64,000 nt of DNA from Paenisporosarcina quisquiliarum_A (GCF_043641925.1 NZ_JBHZRU010000003.1:62001-126000), one strand, 5' to 3'. Shown: positions 26,561 through 36,776, numbered from the stretch's first letter. Made by a program: numbers and translations. The notes: generated by a model from the sequence alone, not told the origin.

Positions 26561-27235
26561 GTGAAACCACGTATTTTATTAGTCGAAGATGAACAATCCA
26601 TCGCGCGATTTATTGATCTTGAGTTGCAACATGAGGGATTTGACGTTGTCCATCATAGTAATGGTCGACTTGGATTAGATTCTGCAAAAACGGAGGAATT
26701 CGATGTCATTTTATTGGATGTCATGTTGCCTGAGCTAAATGGAATTGAAGTTTGCAGACGAATTCGAAGTTTTTCAAATGTTCCTATTCTATTAATTACA
26801 GCGAGAGATGCGGTTTTAGATAGAGTAGCAGGATTGGATGCTGGAGCTGATGATTATATTATCAAACCCTTTGCCATAGAAGAATTATTAGCTAGAGTAC
26901 GTGCTGCTCTTAGAAGAACTGCAATTGAGCCCAAGGAAGAAAAAAAGTTGATTTTTAAAGAAATTGAGATTGATCCAGTGGCTCACGTTGTCTTCGTAAA
27001 CAGTCAAACTGTGGAACTAACAAAAACAGAATACGATTTGCTAGCATACCTGGTAGAGCAAAAAAATCGTGTGCTTTCCCGTGACTTAATTCTTGAAAAT
27101 GTATGGGGTTATTTAGCTGATATAGAAACCAATGTCGTCGATGTATATATCCGACACTTGCGCTCGAAATTGCCTACGCAAACCGCTAAATATATTGAAA
27201 CGGTCAGAGGGGTCGGATACGTGATGAGAGAATGA
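26561..27235 (+). CDS. OmpR-family response regulator
   Basis: 224 residues. Receiver domain (1-120) with acidic pocket EDE at about 10 and phospho-acceptor Asp in VILLDVMLPELNG, TARD switch and IIKPF lysine; winged-helix DNA-binding domain (about 130-224) ending TVRGVGYVMRE. It starts with GTG behind GGGGGTGA. The stop overlaps the kinase ATG by 4 nt. The pair resembles ArlRS/YkoGH-type systems; the stimulus and targets are unknown. Confidence 0.93.
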   Translation: MKPRILLVEDEQSIARFIDLELQHEGFDVVHHSNGRLGLDSAKTEEFDVILLDVMLPELNGIEVCRRIRSFSNVPILLITARDAVLDRVAGLDAGADDYIIKPFAIEELLARVRAALRRTAIEPKEEKKLIFKEIEIDPVAHVVFVNSQTVELTKTEYDLLAYLVEQKNRVLSRDLILENVWGYLADIETNVVDVYIRHLRSKLPTQTAKYIETVRGVGYVMRE

Positions 27236-28641
27236 ACATTCTTCATAAATATAAACAGTATGTCTTGTCCCTTTCATTAAAAAAAAAATGGACAATTGGT
27301 TCAGCTAGTGTGATATTTTTAAGTTTTGCATTAATGAGCATGGTTCTCTTTCTTGCTTTACATGGGTGGCTGTATCAACAAGAAGAACAAGAAGTAAAAA
27401 GAACGATGCAAGACCTGACTACATTCTTTGAGACTCAAGGTCTTTCATTAACGATACAAGACATTCGAGCAAACAAAGGTCTAATGAATTCAATCATAGA
27501 TAAAAATCAAACGGTACGCTTATTAAATATGGATGGCATTGAAATTGTTCGGATTAATAGTACGTCGACTTTTCCGCCATTTGACCACGCAATTGTTCCT
27601 GTGGCTGGCTATAAAATTAATACCGATGAGTCAGAATTTATATCTGCCACTGGTCAATTACGGTTAGGACGTTTTGATGGTTATGTACAACTTATTCATC
27701 CGCTTAACGCCTTTAAATCAACCATGTCATACATATTAACTGCCATGATTTTGTTTGGTATTGGAGCTCTACTCCTTTCCGGGTTGATCGGTTATACACT
27801 AGCTAATTATCTGCTAAAACCTTTAAGAGAACTCAAAGAAACAATGGTAAATGTGAATCAATATGGTTTTGAGCGCGAAGTTCAACTCTCTTACAAGGAG
27901 AAGGATGAAATTGGTGAACTAATTTCCGTTTACGAATCTATGATGAATAAGCTCAAAGTATCTTTTGAACAGCAGCAGCAGTTTATGGCTGATGCATCTC
28001 ACGAATTGCGAACACCTATACAGGTCGTAGAAGGTCATCTTGCTTTATTAAATCGGTGGGGGAAATCAGATCCGAAAATATTAGATGAGTCGTTACAAAC
28101 GTCTTTAGCTGAAACAAAAAAAATGAAACAGTTAATTGATGAAATGCTGGAGCTTGCGCGTGGTCAACAACTAAAGGAGTACCCGCCAATAAATATCAAA
28201 CTAGAAACTGATGAAGTAATTGGTGAATTGGTTCAACTCTTTCCAAGTGCAAAAATTCATCATGCCGATTTTGAATTAAAAGAGTTGCAGGTTCGAATTT
28301 CACCAAATTCATATCAACAAATTATGAGGAATATTTTAACGAATGCCATTCGCTATAGTAAGGAACCAGCCAAAATTACGATTTCTTATGAGAAAAACTT
28401 AGAAGAAGTGATGGTTCGTGTAAAAGATGAAGGCATTGGAATGTCGAAAGAACAATTACCACAGATCTTTAATCGTTTCTATCGCGTTGAGTCTGCTCGA
28501 TCAAGAGATTCTGGGGGAAGCGGTTTAGGTTTAAGTATTGTAAAAATGCTTGTCGAAAATGTGCAAGGTAACGTTACAGTTAAAAGTGAAGAAGGAGTGG
28601 GAACAACTTTCACTGTGATTTTCCCCCTAGCTAAGAACTGA
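27232..28641 (+). CDS. Sensor histidine kinase, HAMP type
   Basis: 469 residues. TM1 at about 21-42, an extracellular sensor of about 120 residues, TM2 at about 165-187, HAMP, then HisKA with the phosphorylatable His in FMADASHELRTP, N box NILTNAIRYS, G1 DEGIGM, F box FNRFYRV and G2 GGSGLGLSIV. Architecture and sequence resemble ArlS/YkoH. Translationally coupled to the upstream regulator. Confidence 0.93.
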   Translation: MNILHKYKQYVLSLSLKKKWTIGSASVIFLSFALMSMVLFLALHGWLYQQEEQEVKRTMQDLTTFFETQGLSLTIQDIRANKGLMNSIIDKNQTVRLLNMDGIEIVRINSTSTFPPFDHAIVPVAGYKINTDESEFISATGQLRLGRFDGYVQLIHPLNAFKSTMSYILTAMILFGIGALLLSGLIGYTLANYLLKPLRELKETMVNVNQYGFEREVQLSYKEKDEIGELISVYESMMNKLKVSFEQQQQFMADASHELRTPIQVVEGHLALLNRWGKSDPKILDESLQTSLAETKKMKQLIDEMLELARGQQLKEYPPINIKLETDEVIGELVQLFPSAKIHHADFELKELQVRISPNSYQQIMRNILTNAIRYSKEPAKITISYEKNLEEVMVRVKDEGIGMSKEQLPQIFNRFYRVESARSRDSGGSGLGLSIVKMLVENVQGNVTVKSEEGVGTTFTVIFPLAKN

Positions 28642-28707
28642 AATCTTGTGAATTGAACGCTTTATTTCGACATTATGAAAAAGTTTGCTTTATTTGAATA
28701 AAACCCA

Positions 28708-28735
28708 TTGTATTTTCTATGGATAGTAGTAAGAT
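28708..28735 (+). promoter_or_regulatory. Possible sigma-A promoter of odhAB
   Basis: TTGTAT (28708-28713) and TAAGAT (28730-28735) with a 16-bp spacer lie in the 229-bp gap before odhA. The matches are moderate. Confidence 0.35.
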
Positions 28736-28870
28736 TGAAATGGAAAAAATGTTCTTCTTATGCGTTAAGAAGCAATCCTTTGATAAGAAGGAGTAACGTG
28801 ATAAAATAAGATGGATTGTATAAAAGAGAAATAGGAAATGCCGCTTGGCAAAAGTTGGAGGGTTTTCTAA

Positions 28871-31678
28871 ATGTTAAAAAACGGGACACCGAACGGGTCA
28901 CCATGGGCTAAACTTTCTGGTCCGAATTTAGGTTATATGTTAGAAATGTATGATTTGTACCTCGAATCTCCTGAGTTAGTAGAGGCAGATCTTGCTGAAT
29001 TATTTAAACAATATGGTGCACCGTCAGCAATTACTGAAAATGCTGTCGATTTTTCTGCGTCTAAACATATTGATGAAAACAATTTTGGAAAAGTCCTTGC
29101 AGCCGTTCAATTAGCTGATGCTATACGTGCGCATGGTCATTTAGCAGCGGACATTTATCCATTAAATGATCGTCCGAAAGATTCTACGAGATTGGATCCA
29201 TCTTCATATGGCTTAACTGAAGCAGATCTTAAAGAAATGCCAGCTTCTTTGTTAATGAAAAATCCTAATAACCTCAAAAATGGTTTAGAAGTAATTGAAC
29301 ATCTAAAATCTTTCTACACAGATAAGATTGCGTATGAGTTTGCGCACATTATTAATTCGCAAGAACGACAATGGATTCAATCAAAAATTGAATCATCATC
29401 AATGAAATTAAAATTATCATCTGAAGAACGTAAAGACCTACTTAACCGTTTATCTGAAATAGAAGGCTTCGAGAAATTTATTCACCGCACATTTGTTGGT
29501 GCTAAACGTTTCTCAATTGAAGGTCTTGATACATTAGTTGTGTTATTAGACGAGTTAGTGCGTCAATCAGAAAAACAACAAACGAAAGAAATTTTAATCG
29601 GGATGGCACACCGTGGACGTCTTAATGTACTTACACATGTTGTAAACAAACCGTATGACATGATGTTTGCTGATTTTGCGCATGTCCCAAATGATTCATT
29701 TTTGCCGAAAGATAACTCTTTGCAAATTACAAAGGGTTGGTTTGGTGATGTTAAATATCATATGGGTGCTACCCATACTGCGAAGTCAGGTTTAAAAGTT
29801 AAATTAGCTTATAATCCTTCACACTTAGAAGTAGTGAGTCCAATCGTAACTGGTCTTACACGAGCTGCTCAAGAAGAAACTGCAGAAACTGGCGTACCTG
29901 TTCAAAATCCGAAATCTGCATATGCTGTTTTAATTCACGGAGATGCTGCTTTCCCAGGTCAAGGGGTAGTAACAGAAACGTTAAACTATAGTAGAGTGCG
30001 TGGATTCCAAACAGGTGGGTCAATCCATATTATTGCTAACAATATGATTGGATTTACAACTGAGTATTATGATTCACGTTCAACTCATTACTCGTCAGAT
30101 CCTGCAAAAGGTTTTGAAGTACCAGTTATTCATGTTAATGCGGACGATGTTGAGTCTGTTATTGCAGTTGCTCGTTTAGCATTCGAATATCGTGAACAAT
30201 TTGGGAAAGACATTTTAATCGATTTAATCGGCTACCGTCGATTTGGTCACAATGAAATGGATGAACCTTTAGTTACAAACCCAACCATGTATCATGCAAT
30301 TCATAAACATCCTACTGTTCGAGAATTGTACGGGAAGCAATTAGTGTCTGATCAAGTATTAGCTGATCAAGATGTGAAAGACCTTGAAAAAGACATTCAA
30401 AAAACACTACAAGATGCTTATGACCGAGTGAAAGAAGTTCCTGAAGCGGAACATCAAGAAATCGTCATTCCTGAAGTAGTTTTAAATGGATACCCAGAAG
30501 TGCCGACTGGCGTTAAAGAAGAAACGTTAGTGAAAATGAATGCAGAGCTATTATCTTGGCCAAATGAATTTTCAGCATTCAAAAAGCTAGAAAAAATCCT
30601 AAAACGTCGCGAAGAGCCTTTTAAAGGCAAAGGGAAAATTGATTGGGCCCATGCAGAAACATTAGCCCTAGGAACAATCCTACAAGATGGAAACCCTATT
30701 CGTATGACAGGTCAAGATGCTCAACGTGGAACATTTGCACATAGACATCTAGTTTTACATGATGAAAAAACAGGAGCGGAATTAGTTCCACTTCATCATA
30801 TTTCAGATTCGAAGGCTTCATTTGTTGTTTATAATAGTCCTTTAACTGAATCTGCCGTACTTGGATTTGAATTTGGCTATAATTTAGAAAATGAAAAAGC
30901 ATTAGTTATTTGGGAAGCTCAATATGGAGATTTCGCCAATATGGCACAAGTTATGTTTGACCAATTTATTTCGGCTAGCCGAGCTAAATGGGGACAAAAA
31001 TCTGGTTTGGTTATGTTACTTCCTCATGCATATGAAGGACAAGGACCAGAGCATTCAAGTGCACGCTTAGAACGTTATTTACAAATGGCTGGTGAAAATA
31101 ACTGGACAGTTGCCAACCTATCAAGTGCGGCAAACTATTTCCATATTTTACGTAGACAAGCGAAGATGTTGGGTGATGAAACGATGCGTCCATTAATTAT
31201 CGTTTCTCCGAAGTCATTACTGCGTCATCCATTAGTTGGAGCTGACGTGAATGATTTAACTACAGGTCAGTTTGAGACGATCTTAGAACAACCAGGTTTA
31301 GGTAAACAAGAGAAGAAAGTAGAGAGAATTCTTCTAGCAAGCGGTAAAATGGCAATCGATTTAGCGGACAAAGTAAAAGATGGTAAAGATTTTGATCATC
31401 TTCATATGATTCGTGTGGAACAATTGTATCCATTCCCGTCAGAAAAAATTCAAGCTATTATTGAACGTTTCCCTAATGCGAAGGAAATTGCTTGGGTTCA
31501 AGAAGAACCTCAAAATATGGGTTCTTGGACATTCGCAGATCCTTATCTACGAGATCTTGCTGGAAATAAAGCAGTTAGATACATTGGTCGTGTTAAACGA
31601 TCTAGTCCTGCTGAAGGTGACGGCGAGACACATAAAATTGAACAATTACGCATTATAGAAGAGGCTGTTACTCGTTAA
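28871..31678 (+). CDS. odhA: 2-oxoglutarate dehydrogenase E1 component
   Basis: 935 residues, close to B. subtilis OdhA. Thiamine-diphosphate enzyme that decarboxylates 2-oxoglutarate in the TCA cycle. Conserved parts include the N-terminal GPNLGYMLEMYDLYLESPELV, MAHRGRLNVLTHVVNKP, the ThDP-binding GDAAFPGQGVVTE...NNMIGFTT and the C-terminal EGQGPEHSSARLERYLQ. GTTGGAGGG precedes the ATG. The E2 gene follows after 27 nt. E3 (dihydrolipoyl dehydrogenase) is not in the window. Confidence 0.97.
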   Translation: MLKNGTPNGSPWAKLSGPNLGYMLEMYDLYLESPELVEADLAELFKQYGAPSAITENAVDFSASKHIDENNFGKVLAAVQLADAIRAHGHLAADIYPLNDRPKDSTRLDPSSYGLTEADLKEMPASLLMKNPNNLKNGLEVIEHLKSFYTDKIAYEFAHIINSQERQWIQSKIESSSMKLKLSSEERKDLLNRLSEIEGFEKFIHRTFVGAKRFSIEGLDTLVVLLDELVRQSEKQQTKEILIGMAHRGRLNVLTHVVNKPYDMMFADFAHVPNDSFLPKDNSLQITKGWFGDVKYHMGATHTAKSGLKVKLAYNPSHLEVVSPIVTGLTRAAQEETAETGVPVQNPKSAYAVLIHGDAAFPGQGVVTETLNYSRVRGFQTGGSIHIIANNMIGFTTEYYDSRSTHYSSDPAKGFEVPVIHVNADDVESVIAVARLAFEYREQFGKDILIDLIGYRRFGHNEMDEPLVTNPTMYHAIHKHPTVRELYGKQLVSDQVLADQDVKDLEKDIQKTLQDAYDRVKEVPEAEHQEIVIPEVVLNGYPEVPTGVKEETLVKMNAELLSWPNEFSAFKKLEKILKRREEPFKGKGKIDWAHAETLALGTILQDGNPIRMTGQDAQRGTFAHRHLVLHDEKTGAELVPLHHISDSKASFVVYNSPLTESAVLGFEFGYNLENEKALVIWEAQYGDFANMAQVMFDQFISASRAKWGQKSGLVMLLPHAYEGQGPEHSSARLERYLQMAGENNWTVANLSSAANYFHILRRQAKMLGDETMRPLIIVSPKSLLRHPLVGADVNDLTTGQFETILEQPGLGKQEKKVERILLASGKMAIDLADKVKDGKDFDHLHMIRVEQLYPFPSEKIQAIIERFPNAKEIAWVQEEPQNMGSWTFADPYLRDLAGNKAVRYIGRVKRSSPAEGDGETHKIEQLRIIEEAVTR

Positions 31679-31705
31679 GTACCAACGACTAGAGGAGGAA
31701 ATAAA

Positions 31706-32971
31706 TTGGCAGAGATTAAAGTACCAGAATTAGCAGAATCGATTACAGAAGGAACGATCGCTCAGTGGTTAAAACAACCAGGTGATACAGTTGAAAAAGG
31801 GGAATTCATCGTTGAGTTAGAAACAGATAAGGTCAATGTTGAAGTAATCTCGGAAGAAGCTGGCGTTGTTCAAGAACTTTTAGCAGCTGAAGGAGATACA
31901 GTAGAAGTTGGGCAAGTAATTGCCGTAGTTGGTGAAGGTACTGGTAGTGGAACAGCTACTAAAAATCCGGTGGAAGCAGATCCTGCTGAAGCTGATGCTC
32001 CTGTGAAAGATGCAGAAGCAGCACCTAAGAAAGAATCTGCACCTGCTGCTCCTATTCAAACTAAAGAAGAGTCTTCTTCAACTGATCGCACGATTGCAAG
32101 TCCCGCTGCTCGTAAACTAGCTCGCGAGAAAGGCATTGATCTTCAAAGTGTTTCAACTGTAGATCCAATGGGTCGTGTTCGTGTTCAAGATGTTGAAGCT
32201 CATTCAAATGCTCCAAAGCAAACATCAGCACCAGCTGCACCAAAAGCTCAAGCTCCTGCAAAAGAAGATGACGGCAGAGTGAAGCGCGAGAAAATGTCAC
32301 GCCGACGTCAAACGATTGCAAATCGCTTATTAGAAGTGAAACAATCTACTGCAATGTTGACTACTTTTAATGAAATCGATATGACGAACGTGATGGCTTT
32401 ACGTTCACGTAAGAAAGATAAGTTCTTTGAAGATCATGATGTTCGTTTAGGATTCATGTCATTCTTCACTAAAGCAGTTACATCTGCTTTGAAAAAATAT
32501 CCTTATGTAAATGCTGAGCTTGATGGAGACGAAGTATTGTTGAAACAGTTCTATGATATCGGAATCGCTGTATCTACTGAAGAGGGACTTGTTGTTCCAA
32601 TCGTACGTGACACAGACCGCAAAAACTTTGCTGAAATTGAAGCAAATATCGGGGAATTAGCAAAGAAAGCCCGCGATAAAAAACTTCAAATTTCTGATAT
32701 GACTGGTGGATCGTTCACAATTACGAATGGTGGAGTGTTTGGATCACTAATGTCAACGCCTATCTTAAATGGTACACAAGTTGGTATTCTTGGTATGCAC
32801 ACAATCCAAAAACGTCCTGTTGCAATTGGTGATGAAGTTCAAATTCGTCCAATGATGTATGTAGCACTTTCTTATGACCATCGTGTAATTGATGGCAAAG
32901 ACTCGGTTGGATTCTTGAAAACAGTAAAAGAATTAATTGAAAATCCAGAAGATTTATTACTTGAATCTTAA
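31706..32971 (+). CDS. odhB: Dihydrolipoyl succinyltransferase (2-oxoglutarate dehydrogenase E2)
   Basis: 421 residues. Lipoyl domain (1-77) with the lipoylated Lys in ELETDKVNVEV, an Ala/Pro/Glu linker, the E3-binding domain (about 130-165; ASPAARKLAREKGIDL) and the catalytic domain ending in SYDHRVIDGKDSVGFL with catalytic His and Asp. The start is TTG at 31706, 8 nt after GGAGGAA; there is no ATG alternative near it. Cotranscribed with odhA and followed by a strong terminator. Confidence 0.97.
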   Translation: MAEIKVPELAESITEGTIAQWLKQPGDTVEKGEFIVELETDKVNVEVISEEAGVVQELLAAEGDTVEVGQVIAVVGEGTGSGTATKNPVEADPAEADAPVKDAEAAPKKESAPAAPIQTKEESSSTDRTIASPAARKLAREKGIDLQSVSTVDPMGRVRVQDVEAHSNAPKQTSAPAAPKAQAPAKEDDGRVKREKMSRRRQTIANRLLEVKQSTAMLTTFNEIDMTNVMALRSRKKDKFFEDHDVRLGFMSFFTKAVTSALKKYPYVNAELDGDEVLLKQFYDIGIAVSTEEGLVVPIVRDTDRKNFAEIEANIGELAKKARDKKLQISDMTGGSFTITNGGVFGSLMSTPILNGTQVGILGMHTIQKRPVAIGDEVQIRPMMYVALSYDHRVIDGKDSVGFLKTVKELIENPEDLLLES

Positions 32972-32976
32972 AAATG

Positions 32977-33013
32977 TAAAGACAACTTCGAATTTGCGAA
33001 GTTGTCTTTTTTT
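32977..33013 (+). terminator. Rho-independent terminator after odhB
   Basis: AAAGACAACTTCG pairs with CGAAGTTGTCTTT and is followed by eight T residues. Confidence 0.93.
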
Positions 33014-33053
33014 TGTCAAAATGGAGAGAGGAATAAGAAAGTAGTTGAAGATC

Positions 33054-33653
33054 ATGGATTTCTCATTATTAGTAGAACTCGTTCAAAAATATGGCTATTT
33101 CAGTATGTTTCTCTTCAATTGGCTTCTACTCTTTGGTTTACCTATCCCTAATGAAGTGGCAGCATCTTTTACAGGGGTTTTAACTGAACTAAATGGCTTT
33201 AATGTCATTACTGCATTTATATCTGCTTATTTAGGACTCATTACTGCAACTTTGTTTGCTTTTTCAATTGGAAAGTATTTTGGACCACGATTAATCAATC
33301 GTTTAAATCGGACACGTATGCAACGTCCAATTCATAGTTTTAGTGAGTTTTTAGATAAGCGAGGAAATTTAGCAATTGGATTTAGCTTCTTTCTTCCGGG
33401 GATTAGATGGGCTATGCCTTATGTAGTTGGCGCAAATCAAGTTTCTTATAAAACCTTCTTAACCTACGCATTGCCTTCGAGTTTTTTATGGATGATGATT
33501 TACTTTCAATTAGGTAGAACCTTCCCATATGCGTACCCAATGATTATTGAAAATATTCAGGTGCTGCTAATTGCTTTAATGGTAGGGATGATTAGTTTTC
33601 TCCTATTCCGTTATTGGTTCAAACAAAGAAAAGTAAAAAAAGGCTTGAGTTAA
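33054..33653 (+). CDS. DedA family membrane protein
   Basis: About 199 residues with several hydrophobic and re-entrant segments; FNWLLLFGLPIPNEV, SIGKYFG and the central FFLPGIRWAMPYVVGAN (the DedA F-x-PG-x-R motif) identify the family, which includes flippases for undecaprenyl phosphate and phospholipids. The start is uncertain: ATG 33054 or in-frame TTG 33045, neither with a convincing RBS. Confidence 0.85.
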   Translation: MDFSLLVELVQKYGYFSMFLFNWLLLFGLPIPNEVAASFTGVLTELNGFNVITAFISAYLGLITATLFAFSIGKYFGPRLINRLNRTRMQRPIHSFSEFLDKRGNLAIGFSFFLPGIRWAMPYVVGANQVSYKTFLTYALPSSFLWMMIYFQLGRTFPYAYPMIIENIQVLLIALMVGMISFLLFRYWFKQRKVKKGLS

Positions 33654-33726
33654 TACTCATGTTCATTTGATAAACCGATTTAGCTTGTTTATACTTAAGA
33701 AGAGAATTTAGAAAAGAGGTCATATT

Positions 33727-33924
33727 ATGCTTCATAACACATGGAAAGATGCTAAAACAATTAAAACCGTAAAGTGTGTACATACAGATGCAAAAAAATA
33801 TTTAGTATCAAATGTCTTAACCGCTGGCAAAACTTACGAAGTGAAAAACGAAACAGATGAATTCATTTTTGTTATAGATAATACCGGAAATATAGGCGGT
33901 TTTTATAAAGAATATTTCGAATAA
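33727..33924 (+). CDS. Small conserved Bacillales protein (DUF6501-like)
   Basis: 65 residues, MLHNTWKDAKTIKTVKC at the start and NIGGFYKEYFE at the end, matching from memory the DUF6501 family of short proteins. AAAGAGGTC precedes the ATG. Predicted small beta-rich soluble protein; function unknown. It has its own terminator overlapping its stop. Confidence 0.75.
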   Translation: MLHNTWKDAKTIKTVKCVHTDAKKYLVSNVLTAGKTYEVKNETDEFIFVIDNTGNIGGFYKEYFE

Positions 33925-33948
33925 CCGATGACGACATCATCGGTTTTT
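33923..33948 (+). terminator. Rho-independent terminator after the DUF6501-like gene
   Basis: AACCGATGA pairs with TCATCGGTT over a 5-nt loop, followed by T residues. Confidence 0.88.
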
Positions 33949-33965
33949 CTAATGGAGGAATATTT

Positions 33966-34829
33966 ATGTCTAATTTATTTACTGACGTTCAAAAACAACG
34001 CAAATCAAGAATACATGATGAACTAGATCAAATGTTGATCGGTAATGGAGGATATGTATCACCACTTAAATACTTGTGGGAAGATATCCTTCTGTCTGTT
34101 TCACTACATAAAAATGTGTTGCTAAAAGGACCTTCAGGATCAGGCAAAACAAAAATTGCTGAGTCGATTTCTTTTGAATTTAATCAACCTATGCATAGCA
34201 TTAATTGTTCTGTAGATTTAGATGCAGAAGCTTTAATCGGCTATAAAACGTTAGTTCAGCAAAATGGAAATACGCAAATTGAATTTGTTGAAGGACCGGT
34301 CGTGAAGGCTATGAAAAAAGGGCATATTTTATATATTGATGAAATTAATATGGCCAAACCTGAAACATTGCCAATTTTACATAGCGTATTGGACCATCGA
34401 CGTATGTTAACTAACCCGTTTACTGGTGAAGTGATTGTTGCCCATGAGGATTTTACCGTTATAGCCGCAATTAATGAAGGATATATCGGAACTTCACCAT
34501 TAAATGAAGCATTAAAAAATCGCTTTATTTCTTTTTTAATTCCGTATCTTTCAGGCCAACCTTTAAAAAATCTTTTTAAACGTGAGTTTCCGGAAGCTTC
34601 TTTAACACTCATTACATCAATGTTGAATCTATCTGAAGATATTTTCATTCAAGCGAAAAATGGCTTACTAAGTGAGGAAGCAGCTTCCATTCGTAGTTTA
34701 CTGGATGCAACTGAATTAGCGCAGTATATGGACCCTAAACGTGCGATTCAATATGCTATTGCAGAGAAAATGGAAGATGAAACTGAGAAAGACTTGATTA
34801 TTGAGCTTGCAAATACTTGGCTGAAGTGA
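33966..34829 (+). CDS. yojN: MoxR/CbbQ-type AAA+ ATPase (YojN-like)
   Basis: 287 residues. Walker A KGPSGSGKTKIAES, Walker B ILYIDEINMAKPE, sensor 1 VIAAINEG and an arginine-finger region NEALKNRF are present. MoxR/NorQ/CbbQ ATPases work with a VWA-domain partner to remodel or metal-load a client enzyme. The partner is the next gene, 10 nt downstream. The odhAB-yojN-yojO neighbourhood is the same as in B. subtilis. Confidence 0.9.
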   Translation: MSNLFTDVQKQRKSRIHDELDQMLIGNGGYVSPLKYLWEDILLSVSLHKNVLLKGPSGSGKTKIAESISFEFNQPMHSINCSVDLDAEALIGYKTLVQQNGNTQIEFVEGPVVKAMKKGHILYIDEINMAKPETLPILHSVLDHRRMLTNPFTGEVIVAHEDFTVIAAINEGYIGTSPLNEALKNRFISFLIPYLSGQPLKNLFKREFPEASLTLITSMLNLSEDIFIQAKNGLLSEEAASIRSLLDATELAQYMDPKRAIQYAIAEKMEDETEKDLIIELANTWLK

Positions 34830-34839
34830 GGTGTTCCGT

Positions 34840-36726
34840 TTGACATCAGTCAACCGATTCATACAATTTAACAATGAAACGATTGATGCAAAAGAAATGA
34901 TTAAAATGGAACATTTAGCAAGGGCATTAAGTCAAAATCCATCTATATCTCTTACTATTCGAAAATTGATGGAATTTCAGCCCAAAACTGAAAGTATGTC
35001 GATTAGTCATTTTTGGCAACATCGTGAAACTCATATTCAACATAAGGGACAACTCTCTGATTTGTATTTATTAACTTTGGGTTTTTGGCGACAATTTGAT
35101 TTAGGCGACTGGGAAGATTATAGAGAAAAAGTAAAGCAATCACATCTTAAAGAATTTGCTTTTCAACTATTATTAAGTGCAGAAGAATTTAGACTATCTA
35201 ATTTAATCAGTAAACAACGACCTGGAACTTTAGAATCTTTTGCCATTAGAGAAGAAGTATATGTAGCTTATCACGAACAGCAGCTTCAAGTGAATTTGAA
35301 TAAAGGGTTTTTAAGTGATGCCTTGTATAGTTATTTATATATTTCACTTCGGAAGAAACTTGTTTTTGACAGTGAACTATATCCATCCTATTTTGAGCGG
35401 ATTTTAGAGAAATGGCACTTTGCATTTGATTCTGCTTCTACTGGACAGAATAGCAAAATCTGTTTGGATATATTGTATTTTCTTGAAGACATTATTTCCA
35501 AAGATCTTATCCATACTTTTATGTCGATACATGAAAATTTAATGGATAATAACTACGCAGAAAAGGCAAAAAATAGCGTCAATCAAGAAGATTCGAAAGA
35601 AGATTCTAAATCGGATTCAATCGAAGAGATGTTTAACTCCTGGCATCGAGAAAATGAAAAGGAAAAAGGAAATCATCTTGAATTCGACCTCAATGCTGGA
35701 AATAAAGGCGAGGTTGATAATGGTCGATTTGAAGAAGGCAATGAAACGAACGAAATTCAAAGTGAGGCAGGGGGCTCTTCGGTTTCAAATAAGAATGAAA
35801 AGCAACAAGCAAAAGGAACATCTAATAAAAAATCTGATTTCATAAAACAGTCTGGAGAACGATTTGGTGATGAACATGTGAATGTCACATATGTTGAGAA
35901 GAAAATATCACTAAACACTCATTTGTCTCAAAAAGAGAAAATTGAAGAAGTCCGGATACAACAAAAACCTTACGTGAAATCTTTTATTAAAGAAATTCGA
36001 AAACGAATTGAGCAAAAGCAAACAAACAAAAGAACGAACTTATCAATGGGAAGATTAACGACAAAATTAACTACATTGGTAATTGATGATCGTCCAAAAC
36101 CATTTTATAAAAAGCAAAAACCGGCAATTCCATTAGATGCCGTTTTTGGGCTATTAGTTGATAGTTCAGCGTCAATGATGGATAAAATGGATGAAACCAA
36201 AAAAGCTGTACTCTTATTTCATGATGTACTTAGAAATTTAGGAATTCGTCATGATATTGTTTCTTATAATGAAGATGCCTATGAAGCAACAGAAAAAGAA
36301 CAGCCCAATTCGTTTGTTTACTGCCACCAAGTAGAAGATGGAACTTTAGACAATGCAGGAGCTATCTTTTCCTTAGAAGCTCAAGAAGATAACCGTGATG
36401 GATTAGCTATTCGATGGATGTCTGAAAGATTGCAGAATCGTTCTGAAAAACATAAATTCATACTTTTATTTTCCGATGGAGAACCTTCCGCATTTGGTTA
36501 TGCTGCAAATGGCATTATTGATACAGCTGAAGCTGTCATTGAAGTTGAGAAGAAGGGGATACATTTTCTGCATTTATTTTTAAGTTCAGAAGAACCTGTG
36601 GAAGAGCAATTACATGTATTTCGAATGATGTTTGGACCAAATACTGCGGTTGCTAAAAATGTAGATGAGTTTACGTCTCAAACGCTTCGGTTACTTAGAA
36701 GGATGTTATATTTAATTGTTAAGTGA
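34840..36726 (+). CDS. yojO: VWA-domain protein, CobT/NorD/CbbO type (YojO-like)
   Basis: About 628 residues. A helical N-terminal half (1-250), a low-complexity acidic/Asn-rich middle (about 255-340), a basic stretch, and a C-terminal von Willebrand A domain (about 425-628) with the MIDAS motif VDSSASMMDK and FSDGEPSAFGY. It is the expected partner of the upstream MoxR ATPase. Start: in-frame GTG 34831 is open, but GAGGTG (34828-34833) fits TTG 34840 with a 6-nt spacing, so I use 34840. Confidence 0.88.
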   Translation: MTSVNRFIQFNNETIDAKEMIKMEHLARALSQNPSISLTIRKLMEFQPKTESMSISHFWQHRETHIQHKGQLSDLYLLTLGFWRQFDLGDWEDYREKVKQSHLKEFAFQLLLSAEEFRLSNLISKQRPGTLESFAIREEVYVAYHEQQLQVNLNKGFLSDALYSYLYISLRKKLVFDSELYPSYFERILEKWHFAFDSASTGQNSKICLDILYFLEDIISKDLIHTFMSIHENLMDNNYAEKAKNSVNQEDSKEDSKSDSIEEMFNSWHRENEKEKGNHLEFDLNAGNKGEVDNGRFEEGNETNEIQSEAGGSSVSNKNEKQQAKGTSNKKSDFIKQSGERFGDEHVNVTYVEKKISLNTHLSQKEKIEEVRIQQKPYVKSFIKEIRKRIEQKQTNKRTNLSMGRLTTKLTTLVIDDRPKPFYKKQKPAIPLDAVFGLLVDSSASMMDKMDETKKAVLLFHDVLRNLGIRHDIVSYNEDAYEATEKEQPNSFVYCHQVEDGTLDNAGAIFSLEAQEDNRDGLAIRWMSERLQNRSEKHKFILLFSDGEPSAFGYAANGIIDTAEAVIEVEKKGIHFLHLFLSSEEPVEEQLHVFRMMFGPNTAVAKNVDEFTSQTLRLLRRMLYLIVK

Positions 36727-36746
36727 TTTAGTTAAATTCAAGAGAA

Positions 36747-36776
36747 AAAACCGACCTCAAGTTTGAGGTCGGTTTT
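36747..36776. terminator. Bidirectional terminator between yojO and telA
   Basis: A 13-bp perfect stem (AAAACCGACCTCA/TGAGGTCGGTTTT) with A and T tracts on either side; it overlaps the end of the convergent telA gene. Confidence 0.92.
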
